A stretch of DNA of 64,000 bases from Paragyromitra xinjiangensis (taxonomy: Eukaryota > Ascomycota > Pezizomycetes > Pezizales > Discinaceae), in the NCBI GenBank assembly GCA_038503065.1, contig JBCAMK010000012.1:1054001-1118000 (forward strand), read 5' to 3'. Position 1 is the first letter of the stretch. Every line of letters starts with the position of its first letter. The notes under the pieces are model-generated. The model had not been told where the DNA came from. It ran no database searches and saw only the letters and a list, made by a program, of their open reading frames with translations. Position numbers and translations under genes: made by a program. Below, piece by piece: positions 36,807 to 47,797 of this stretch.

Positions 36807-37366
36807 CCTGACTCGGCGGTCCGGGGGGTATTTTTTTCTTTTTTGTTGTTGGGGCGCTCGTGACTGTAAGGGGGTTGGTTCTGAAAACTTGCAGATGGGT
36901 GGTATGTCTGTCTTTTTTTTCTCTAGGCAGTTGATATACGGGTGTGAGAAGGCTTCCAGGCTCCAAGACTCCAAGGCTTCGCAAACGAGTCAGCTTTTGA
37001 GGCTTTTGATGGGAGCCGAACACCCGAGCCGCTAGCCTTGGCAATAAGAGGAAGAGATGGCCTCTTCGATATCACGTGAGGCTTATATATTCGAAGCTTT
37101 GGTGATTGGCGCCGCACGTCCGCGTCTAGCGTGAAGGCTGAGCTTCAAGACAGCTTCTGGAAGGACACCAGAGACTCGGCCAGATGCTCTGGGCTCTTAG
37201 TGGACGAGAGTCTGGGGCTTCTGGGGCTGATTCACAACAACCTGATCCCATTGAAACATGACCAATACTCTTTGTACTCCTTCCTTCATCCTTTCGAATC
37301 GTGAGGTATCATTATTCATCTATTTACAATAGTCGTACATATCAACAATTAAGTGGGTATTTTCCC
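36807..37366. other. Intergenic region between PTH1 and YTP1-like gene
   Basis: Upstream region of the YTP1-like gene and 3' flank of PTH1. Overlapping short reverse-strand ORFs here are in or near the leader and are not supported. Confidence 0.55.
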
Positions 37367-38110
37367 TTACGGGAGCTTGGCAATCTTCTTCAGCTCTTCT
37401 ACCACCAATGGTAGCGATTTCTCCTCGAGAACCTTCAGTTCCTGATGTTTCATCTTTCCAAGAACCCATTTGCTGACTGTTTCTGGGTCCTTTGATTCCG
37501 GCCTTCCAATACCAACACCTATCCGGCAGAAGTCCTGTCATAAACATGTTAACATCCAAATCCTTAACATCTTCGAGCTGGATTAGATTGTGGCCAGCAC
37601 CCACCTTCGTCTGAAGTTGCTGAATAATAGAGGTAAGCCCATTATGTCCTCCGGCAGACCCCGTCTTCTTAACTTTAACTTTCCCTAGAGCAACCTCTAA
37701 CTCATCATGCACAACCACCAACACCGCCGTCTCTTTCTCCCCCGGCTCCAGCCCCACCAAAAACGAATTCCACGCTTTCTGAACTCCTTTCCCGGAGATA
37801 TTCATAAATGACTGTGACTGCCAAAGAGTAAAAGTCTGATCGTAATCCGAAAGCGAGATCTTCCCACCAGATCTTTTATCCTTACTAAACTCGCCAGAGG
37901 AGAATACCCCCTGGAGGAGATCAGTCATTATGTGCCCAGCGCTGTGGCGTGTGTTGGCGTAGGCATTGCCGGGGTTGCCTATCGAACATATCTAAAACTC
38001 GGCCGTTAGCAAGGTGCCTTTTGGCATGAGTGAGCAAAACTTACTAGAACTCTGCGGCCCATGACAGAAGGCTTGAGGAAATTCCGAAACGTAGAGTTTA
38101 TGACCGTCAT
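37367..38110 (-). CDS. PTH1: Peptidyl-tRNA hydrolase (bacterial Pth type)
   Basis: Cleaves the ester bond of prematurely released peptidyl-tRNA, recycling tRNA. Exons 38110-38045, 37991-37605 and 37534-37367 give 206 aa. Catalytic elements are all present: SIGNPGNAYANTRHSAGH (Asn and catalytic His), VVHDELEV (Asp) and GSAGGHNGLTSIIQQLQ (Asn), then RIGVGIGRPES. Reading through the second intron would produce an unrelated tail; splicing at ACGAAG|GTGGGT restores the family C-terminus. Two in-frame ATGs exist: 38110, giving a 16-residue extension with Arg/Lys and no acidic residue, and 38062 (MGRRVLICSIG), giving 190 aa. A further 5' UTR intron is possible, from a GTACGT donor near 38321 to CACAG near 38130. 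Confidence 0.92.
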
Positions 38111-41100
38111 CTTGTCGAGGAACTGTGGATGGTATTTATTGGTGTTTGGATGAAAGATTACAGTTTCAAGTGACTGAGTCAATAGTCGCTAATGCACAGC
38201 CCTATCAAACATGACGCACATAAAGGTAAGCATTTTTTCAGGAACTGGATGAGCAACGAAAAAAATCTGAAGCCGATGGGATTTGAAATCGACTCATGCT
38301 GAAGGGACGGAACGTACCTTGATTCTTGTCAGACGGTCGTCCCGTTGTGGTTGAAATCACGAAAGTTTGTTGAAGGATTAGTCATCGTGGAAAGATTGGT
38401 TTGGTATTTTCTAGTATGTGCTTGGTAACCACAAGCGGAAAGTTGAAGTCTTGTAATTTGTATTCTTTACTCGCTCCTAAAACAAAAGAGTCAGAGCTAC
38501 CACTGGAAGGAGACATTGGGTAGCCATGCGGGATGGCTCGTGTCTAGAAAACCTCCGTGGGTGACAAAACAACTTTGGGGTTTTATTGGAACGAAACAGA
38601 CTCCATCTGAACGTAATAGAGCACCTACCCGAGCATGCTTTTAGTTAGTCGTAGTCACTACATGTATCTCATACGCTATGCTTGCTAAACCTTGCGTCAT
38701 ACAGGTGGTCTCAGCGCAAAATAACTAGCAAAACGACATGAATAGTAGTTGGTACCAGTAGTTAATCTCAGATATACTCAAGAATTATATATAATACACA
38801 GGTGGAAACCTCCGATGTAATGCTCCTGTGAGGGTCGTTATGGCCTAAGTTACATACATGTATAAAGCCGTAGATACAACAAACGCCACAATACGGGAGA
38901 TCGACCGGTTTCCTATCGCTATAGGGAGGCGTTCTATCACAATTTCCCCCTGTTTGAAGATCGCATAATTACATGTACTCCTGCTCGCGAATCAGTTAGA
39001 TATCAGTCTACGTCAGCGTGTCAAGCTTCCGCTGCGAGACGAGCCACTTCTCGTCTGCATTCGTCTCTTGCTCTTCAAGTTTCCATCATGCTGGCTCCTC
39101 AACGGTAATCGCGCACACTTCCTCGACCCTATTCCGCTGTATGGAGACATTACCAGGATAGGAGCGTAGCCCAATCAACCGCCAAACCAAACCCCTATTA
39201 CAGCTATCAATATTAGACTAATTTTCTTCAATCTAAGTGAGGGCGCAAGGGTTCAACAGCTGTACAGCTCCGGAAATCCCAACTTTGAGCAGTAGCTAAA
39301 GAAATCTGAATAAAAGCAGGTCGCTCCCGCTCGTCTAATCGTTTTATGTATGTCTATCACAAGCTCCTACGCCTTGTCAGTTATCATAAACTCGACAAAT
39401 CTGTGTTCTTGGGGAATTTCGGATACCATCTTAGAACCCTGAGGCATCATGAATGAGGTTAAAACACAGTGCCTAACCCTTGACCAGATACTCTTCGAGA
39501 AATTTGGCCTGTGATGTGTCGAGTTGTGAAGTATTGTTTGTTGGTTCTTAAGGAGGTTTGAATGAACGATGATCATTTTCAGACTAGTTATGTGATATTG
39601 CAAAATTAAAAGGTGCGAGGAAGCCTACCGAGCGGCTCGGGAAAGATTGTAGCAACGTTCGGGACACAGTCGCCCGTCGATAATAAGAGCCGTTCTAATA
39701 ATGAGGAAGGTGGGGTGGGCATCTCCTGGTCACTAATACGGATACGATTGGTGTCCAGATGTGATGCAAGGGTCAGGTAACAGCGCCTCGCATAGTTTCT
39801 TAGCAACGATCTCTGTGTCTAGGCGTTCCTGTTAGTTTTAGAGTAAAGGGTAGCAATGCGCAGTTGTAGTTGTCTACGGGCGTGATTGAGCCCATAGAAT
39901 CTAGCAGGAGATATCCTTACATAGTCTCTAGGAGCCAGATGAAGGTAAAAGAGTCTCTCTATAACTTTAGTAAAGAGGACTTATTAGTGAAGTGTAAAGG
40001 GTTCGTATCTCAACTTTCCCAACCCTGGTAATAAGATTAAGGCAAAACAAGGGTTCCCAAAGCGGTTCCTATTAGCCGCCTTCAGGCTCAGTCCTTTAAT
40101 TTCATTTATCGAGAAAAAGCTTGTTAAGCGGATGCCAATCATGATGCGTAGGGCCCCAGCAGATCGTTTCCGAGTCGCTTAAGGTGATCATAGCTGAGTA
40201 TCACGTTAGTAAATCTTTCAAGGAAAGCTTTCCGATCTGGCAATGAAGATATTGCTAGATCTTAAACTATAACTACTATATACCTAGTTAAAAGTCTTAA
40301 CGTTCAGAAACACTATTTGGCTTGAAGAGAACTGCGCAGAAGAAAGAGACCTCAAAAAACATGAGGCGAGGTTTGTTCTGCCGATTGCCACCAAATACCC
40401 TTCATCCCTGACCTGGGAAAAAGCTGTGCACAATGAAATGCGAAGAATTTACCAAAAGCCTCTCGTATGTCATTTGTAGACTTGACAGTACAGCTCTCAT
40501 GGGCCTTGGAGAACTCGCGAAGAAACACCGGAAGCTATCCCCAATCAGGAAAAAAGTTCCGTATCCTATAGTTTATGAAATGCTTACGTCGGATGTCACC
40601 TACGGACTTAATCGTCCTTTTTAAGCTATTGCCGACGTCCTCAAACTTCTGAGAGTTGTTTTGTAAAGCCATTAACATAACATTCCCAAGATGGTGAAGT
40701 TTCCGAGTCTCCGCAAAATGCTCATCGTTCACGGCCTCAGGCAGCCCGATATTGGCAAGTCACCATGAATTACTCCTCTTTTCTCTAGGATCTCTCTGTC
40801 CTTGGGGTTTTGTTTTGCGGCCAAACAAATCAGCTGTTAAATCAGCTCATTTCGAGAGGACCGTAAAGAAAGTGAATAAGGTGGTGTGGAGCGACCACGT
40901 TTTTCGCAGAAACCCGTCAACTGAGAACCCTCAAGACTCCGGAGGTTCAACAATTGCGTTATTTGAATCATTTCAACCACGGCTGAACTACTTAAGCCTC
41001 AAAGCCTAGGAAACTCTCTTTGGAGAAAGCCACAAAGAATCATATCCAACCAATGCCTTTGTTTATTGTCTTTTTATTTCCCCAGTGCACAGCCTTCTTC

Positions 41101-42499
41101 GCTAACGGGGACTCGGCCGGCCAACTATAAATTTTATTGATAATTTATTTTAGGTTTATCCTGCCGCAAGCCAAAGCTATCAAAAGATGAATCTCGCTTG
41201 AAGGTTCGTCGCGCGTGTGCAGTAACTACAAATGTTTCACTAAGCCGGCTTTCCCCGCAAAAGGGGCGAGTGACAGTCGGTGCTGAAGAGGTGCATCAGC
41301 CACGCGGCTATCCGATCTCCTCCAGCAGCGTAGCTACCGCATAAACGCAATCCTATTTGGCCCCCTCAGATGCGTTTTAGCAACTCGTCACACATAAAAC
41401 TTGGATATCTGCACTAATTATAGCGCTCATGAGGTATTCTGATTTTCGTTTCGCTGGAGCGTTATTATTGCACCTGGACTTCGGTTTTCCTGAAAGTCGA
41501 TTCCCTACCATTCGCGAATGTGTCAAGCTGCGAAACATTGACCAAGGCTTTGGCCTGGGATGCTGGTGGTGTTGCACAGGCCTCGAGGGTGCAAGGCTTA
41601 GTTACGTTATATAAATAAATACGGCATAAATGACGTTTTCATTTTCAGTTAGGATTGAAGATGTTTATTGGAAATACGTTATCAGACGGGAAATTGCTTG
41701 ATAGGCACTGAGACCTGGGACAACCCTGATGAAGCACTGAGGGAAGTTCTTCCGGTTCAGTCTAGGTAATACGGAACTAGCCATCTACCGCAAATAGATG
41801 GGGTCCTTCATTCGATATCTTGGAGGGAAACGACGTCAAGAGCCACTCTTAAAAGAACAACTGTCCAGGAATGTAGAGTCTAACAGGGGTATCGCAGCCC
41901 TAGGGCTGACAATATTTCTACCCCAAACACTTGCGCTGGAAAATCAAATCGCAGCCCTGAAATGCGATTTCGGGATCCGGAAGCAAAATGACCAGCTCGT
42001 AATCAGCCGGGGAAAACTGTTGTTGGCAGTTTTGGACCCTGGTTGCTATGGTCCGATGTTTATCCGAGATCGACATTTAGACTCTGTATGACACACTGCG
42101 GAGGTGACACTCGGAGTTATGCACTAGGCCGTAGAATAGAGTGATGAGATGTCTTATGTGGGGTATATGTTCTGACGATAAAATAACTGTGGCATTATTC
42201 GAACACTCCAAACGGGCTGATATAAGTGTTGTAATTCTTGAGAACGCGCAAGGCCTCGACTTCCCGAACTGTGACAAGGCCTGTGAGGACCCCACGGCAA
42301 GAGGTGAAAAGTGAGAAGTGAGAGTTTGAAAAGGCAGCCGAGTGATATCCATACAACCAGGGTATCGCTGTAAGTAGAATATGCGTTCCATGTGCTCTCA
42401 GCGACCAGCGTCATCAGGGTAGGAGTAAACGAATTCATTTAGATGCGTATGAAAGAGAGTGAAGTGAGTCTCCTGAAGAAATTCGAAGCTATTATCAAC

Positions 42500-42528
42500 G
42501 ATGATGATGAAGATGATGAAGATGAAGA
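42500..42528. repeat. (GAT/GAA)n microsatellite
   Basis: About ten GATGAT/GATGAA triplets in intergenic DNA. Confidence 0.75.
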
Positions 42529-43009
42529 CAAAGCCTCAATCCATGCAACTTGAATGGAAGTTTGTGTGCAGCGGTAGGTACCAACGGGTTAAGCACTGCC
42601 TATTTGTTGAATTCCGTGATACCTGTCACGACTAGGGTGTTCAAAATTCGGCTAAGCACGCGTTGCGGAATATTATTTTCCGGATTACAACCTGAAAATC
42701 TTCATCCCTCGTTATGAGCCGCAAGCAAGAAGAAGGATGGGGAAAGTACTGGCGCGCGTGAAGTTTGGACAGGGTTTGATCCTTCAGGGGGGATCCACCT
42801 GTAGAAGCTCGCAACAGAACATCCCAGACATTCTGAAACACCTCCAGCTAGGAGAACCCCCCCTTCGTCCACTGTAACCGCCCACAACAATATCTCCATT
42901 GGTTCGTGATATCTCGTGCGAGCGTTGATTGCCTCTCCTCCACAGCAGGCCCTCTCTTGTCTGGCTGGTTTGATCTCGCCCCCTCACCCACCTTCACCAA
43001 ACAATCCAC

Positions 43010-43050
43010 TCCCCCCCCCCCCTCCCCTCTTCTCCAACCCACCCCCCCCT
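43010..43050. repeat. Poly-C / CT-rich tract
   Basis: A run of 12 C, then CT-rich DNA with a further run of 8 C, inside the pyrimidine-rich region upstream of STE11. G-quadruplex potential exists on the opposite strand. Confidence 0.7.
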
Positions 43051-43694
43051 CGCCCTGGCTCTGCGAGTCGTTTTCCCTTCTCTTCGTAGTCCAACCCCTA
43101 ATATTTCTCTGGACAATATTCCTTTCAGGCGACGCCTCTCCGTCAGCGGTTGTTAAATATTGTTCAGTGTCATCCTTCCTCGTATCGCTGCTGGGCTCCA
43201 CTTGCTGCAGGGCTGCACTCTATCTCGTACCTGCCTTAGTCGCTAACGCCTGTCTTTCCGACAAAGAGGAAGCATTCGCTTTCTCCTCCAGCTTAGCCCA
43301 GAAAATTGCCCACTTGAATCCCCTCCCCAAAACAGGATCACAAAAACAAACACTGTCCTAGTCTGTCTATATTCGTCTTGATCAGATACGCTCCTCGCTT
43401 CAGAAAGACGTCTCGGATTCCTCCCCTTCGTTGTCGCACGTCAACCTCCACGACGACAACGATACTGTTCTAACTACAGATCTGTCAGTCCGTATTTGGC
43501 ACCTGCCTGCCTGCTTGTGCGGGAGACGTGCGTCGTGGTACTACTGTACTTGGTTCCGTCTCTTTATTACCTTTTGGCCCTGCACTTCTTCGTCTTGAAG
43601 ACCCTCGTATCTCGTACGACATTACTTTAAATCTTCCATCGTCTTTCCAACTAGACCCTGCTGCTGTTGCTGCTGGTCATCATCAGTATTCATC

Positions 43695-46667
43695 ATGACT
43701 ACTCTCGCTCCAAAAAGTCAATATGCCCATCAACCTCCCCATGGTGGTTCGCATTTCCATAATACGCCCCCCTCTGCAACTTCACTGCTGTCACAACCAT
43801 CCCCAACAAATTCGGATTTCTCGGAAGGCCCGGGGCTGCTGGACGATATCCGGTGAGAAAATGTTGATCTGTTTTCTTGACCAACGCATCACTGACGATC
43901 TTGGTAGATCCTGGGATGAACGCAAGGTCGTCGATTGGCTGAGAAGCATCGGATGCTCAAAGTACGAGAGTGACTTCGAAAGTAACAACATTACCGGAGA
44001 GGCATTGCTGGAATGTGATCATTCTGTGTTGAAGGAGTTGGGGATCAAGAAGGTTGGGGATCGTGTTCGCATCTTTGTTGCGATTAAGGCTTTAAGGACA
44101 AGGGCGTTTGGGAATGGGAAGAAGCGCAATAGGGTATTAACCTCACGAAGTACTTCTGATTTTAAATGCATCCGAACTGACGTCTTGCTAAGGATACTAT
44201 GGCTGCTCTTGAAAGCGTTGGATCTCTACCAAATTATCGTGCAACCCCGACACAATCCCAATACAACCTTACGCCTCCTGGGAATACTAAGCGTTACTCG
44301 AGAACGTTGACCTCCGAAATCAATTCCTCCACGCTTACCGGTGCAAGCTACAATCGTCCAGACAGTCCAAGTGAAAATGAATACTCACGGTCTTACAACA
44401 GGCCTCCAAATACCCGGAATCTCACGAGCCCATTGGATAGCTCTAGGTCAAATAACTTCCACCCGATAACACCCGGATCTGGGCCATATCCTTCTCGAAC
44501 ACCACGGACCCCTCATCCCGATTACAAGGGAGCCATAGGCTCGCCTCAGATTTCGAGAAGTTACCACAGATCGTCACCGAGCTTAGATCATGGGATCATG
44601 AGTCTGGAAACGGTCCGACAAGTAAGCAATTCACTAGATACTTTCTGTGATGGAGTTCAGACCCTAATTATGTGCGGTTGTTAGAATTGCATCAAAGTTA
44701 TTGGTGATGGAGGTGAATCGCGGGTAATAGATATTAGTGGATGTAACACCGCCGAAGCGATCAAGAGGAAGGTCATCAAAAAGTTTGGTGCTGGGGTCGA
44801 TGGTTGGGCGAATTGGGGCATCTACAACATCGAGATGGAGCAAGGAAGGGAAATTGCCCGGGTCGTGCCAGATGGGGAATTACTTAGGATATCACAAGAT
44901 ATCGCTCGGCCGGAACGAGCAAGACTCATCCTGCGGAGGAGAGGATCGCCACCCTCTCCTTCATCGACTGAGTTTATTACTGCACAGCAAATTGCTCGAG
45001 AACAACAGGAATTCGCCAACAAGAATGTAGCTGATGCTATTCATAGCAATGCAAACAAACTAAAGATTAAGGCACTTACAGGGCAGTATCCACATGAAAT
45101 TCGACCTACTTCGCCAGGACAACTTTCACCCATCTCTATAGTCGAAGCTCCTCCTTCACCTAGAGACCAACCTTCGTCTGGTGGGCTCAACCGCGGGGCA
45201 TCAAAGAAGATAGCAGCTTTCTTCGGACAGCGTCCCCCTAGCGAACTTATTAGTTCCAACTTGGCTGAATACTTCCCCGATCATGAACACAAGGTCCTGG
45301 AGCGAACTGTGCGCAACTCTATACGACGATCAACTAGGATGAGTAAGTATAACAACCGTCTTTCTGTGGCTACCACAAGAAGTTACGCATCAAGTCTTAG
45401 CGACGCTCCCCCAGTACCAAGTGTCGGCGATGCTTGGTTGAATGCCAGTACCCAGACCATTGTCCCATTACCTTCAATCAGTGGTAGGACTGCAAGGCCT
45501 TTATCAGTTCGGAGATCGTTCCTTCCATCTACATCCTTCTCCGATAACCGAGATTCACTGGCTCCGTTACCGGAGGATGGTGAATCTGATAACAGGAAGA
45601 GTTACATGTCATTCGATAGCAGCAGCAGAGATACACTACGAGACTCTGTCAATGTTGTTGTCACAGATACCGACACTGAGACTACCCTCGGTTCGTATAG
45701 CATGGATCAGAATAGTCAGGTCAGCACACCAGCAACAGAGGTCGATCCTCAGATGCACAGCATCAACCAATTCCTTAACACAGAAGATTCCGAGGAAGAG
45801 GAGGAAGATGAAGACGAGGAATATGCGGAAGATAACTGGAGCGGGTTGCGGTGGATGAAGGGTGCGTTGATCGGTGCTGGGTCATTTGGGAGTGTGTTTC
45901 TGGCTCTTAACGCTCTCACCGGAGAGCTCATGGCTGTAAAACAAGTCGAGATGCCTTCGGCTGGGAAAGAGGATGCGAGGAAAAAGAGTATGGTAGAGGC
46001 GTTGCAGAGGGAAATCGAGTTATTGAAAGATATGCAACATCCAAATATTGTGCAATATTTGGGCTCTAGCAACGAGGATGACTCGCTGAATATTTTCTTG
46101 GAGTACGTTCCGGGTGGTTCGGTTGCAGCGTTGCTCAACACTTATGGACCGTTGAAAGAACCATTGATTCGGAATTTTGTTCGTCAGATTCTAACGGGGC
46201 TTGCGTACCTGCATAATAAGGACATTATCCATCGGGATATCAAGGGCGCAAATGTGCTTGTCGATAACAAGGGTGGGATCAAGATCTCTGATTTTGGTAT
46301 CTCTAAGAAAGTCGAGGCTGGGCTCCTTACCTCGTCGTCAAACCACCGACCGTCGCTGCAGGGATCTGTTTTTTGGATGGCGCCTGAAGTTGTCAAGCAG
46401 ACTTCATACACACTTAAGGCAGATATTTGGTCACTAGGGTGTCTCATCGTTGAGATGTTTACGGGAAGCCATCCTTACCCGGATTGCTCGCAGTTGCAGG
46501 CAATCTTCAAGATCGGTACGGGAGGATCGGCGCCGACTATCCCGCAGAAGAGTACGGCGGAGGCGAAGCAGTTCTTGGGACAGACATTCGAGCTGGATCA
46601 TAACAAGAGACCGACTGCTGATGAGCTTCTGTCGAACCCATTCTTGAATCCGATGGTTGGCCAGTGA
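43695..46667 (+). CDS. STE11: MAP kinase kinase kinase Ste11
   Basis: Top-tier kinase of the pheromone, filamentation and (in some fungi) osmotic MAPK cascades. Exons 43695-43852, 43908-44133, 44193-44621 and 44685-46667 give 931 aa. In order: a SAM domain (about 53-115: WDERKVVDWLRSIGCSKYES ... LGIKKVGDRVRI), which binds the Ste50 adaptor in this family; a Ser/Pro-rich linker; a Ras-binding-like domain (about 272-357: CIKVIGDGGESRVIDISGC); a long disordered region; an acidic run; and the C-terminal kinase domain (about 661-927) with GAGSFGSVF, AVKQVEMP, HRDIKGANVLVD and DFGISKK, all catalytic residues intact. Alternative reading of the introns leaves premature stops. The gene follows a long pyrimidine-rich leader. 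Yeast orthologue naming is secure. Confidence 0.95.
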
Positions 46668-47797
46668 TTTATGGGAGATCGGGACGAAAAGCGGAACGAA
46701 GGTTTTATGGCGTGATGAATGATTTACATTGATGATGGTTGGGAGGTTTCGGGTGTTTATAAATTTCCTACTTGTTTAGGCGTCCTAGCTGACGCTAGAT
46801 CTTTTAGTTCCTCTAAAATTATTTCCCCGTTCTTTTCTATTTCTTATATATTTTTTTCCACGGTGCATCGTTGCAAGGTTTCGAAGGAAGGAGGAGGTGG
46901 TGTCAATATTCCATTTACTTTTCTTTCCTCTGGTTGTTTCTGAGCATCGCGGGTAAAGCATGTTTGGTGGTTTTTTTACCTTCTTTTTTAGTTCTTTTTT
47001 CTCGATATTAACTTTATACCTTCTTTTTCTTCTAAATAATTAGGGGTTATGGTTTGTTTTTGGGGTTGGAGGAGAAGGGGGGTGGGTAGGCATTATTTCC
47101 ATTTGGTTTTTGGTTTCATGGTACGGGATGTGTTGAGACGGTGTTCATGGGGCAGTTACACATGGACTCTGTTGCAGTACTTTAAGACAATGATACCATA
47201 GCTCGCAGTTTTTTTGAGTGGAGCTGTTCGCCTATGACGATTCCTAAAACTGTTGCAGCTTCGGGAGAGCTGATACAATATGCATGTGTGGTGCCGAGGA
47301 GAGCTGAGAAGTTGGGTTGATCATTTCCAGTAGGGTGTAGCATGTACTTGCCCAGGGCATCCGATTGGAGGAAGCGAACGAGCGAATGACCCAAAGATCA
47401 GGGCTCTGTCTGGTCCATGTAGGCATGTACGTACCTGTAGCGGTAACGTGCACCTGCAGACATCATCACCATCATCATCGTAAAATGCGATGGCCTTGAT
47501 GGAGGCTGTTGGTGCCTGACCCGAACTGCCTACCCAAGAGCCTTAAAATGGAATGGCCGACTCCACAGAGTGCGGGGGAACCAACGACAACACTCCTGCC
47601 CCCTCCCTCGTCTACATACATTGCTTCTCGCATAGCTCCACCCCCACTGCATCTGCGTCCCCTGTTGGTTCTATCCTGCTTCTTTCTATTCCTTCGAGGT
47701 ACCAACTTCGGCCAGATACGAACGAGATCGTCTAGATAAAGTCTGCAGAAGGGTTCACTTTAAAGTACGGCACGGGCGGCTTACATTAGCTGTTGCT
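46668..47797. other. Intergenic region, T-rich STE11 3' flank
   Basis: Strongly T-rich for the first 400 bases, then mixed sequence with no supported gene. The last 200 bases are C-rich, presumably the leader of the deubiquitinase gene. Confidence 0.6.

Larger units (their letters stand above)
38111..43694. other. 5.6-kb gene desert and STE11 leader
   Basis: No gene can be supported. Three TACATGTA palindromes occur within 320 bases (38659-38977). Short ORFs at 39.4-39.8 kb and 40.5-40.7 kb (both reverse) have somewhat protein-like composition but stop quickly and match nothing recognised. A GAT/GAA repeat is at 42500-42528. From about 42960 to 43690 the plus strand is C/T-rich with poly-C tracts, consistent with a long pyrimidine-rich promoter and leader of STE11. 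Confidence 0.55.

Noticed and set aside
39367..39806. Two reverse-strand ORFs that might join as exons
   Set aside because: No convincing donor/acceptor pair and no family resemblance; the stretch is surrounded by stop-rich AT DNA.
42906..43361. 151-codon forward ORF before STE11
   Set aside because: It lies in the pyrimidine-rich leader; Pro/Ser/Leu richness follows directly from CT-rich DNA.
46719..46943. Short ORFs in the STE11 3' flank
   Set aside because: They occur in T-rich untranslated sequence just after the stop codon.
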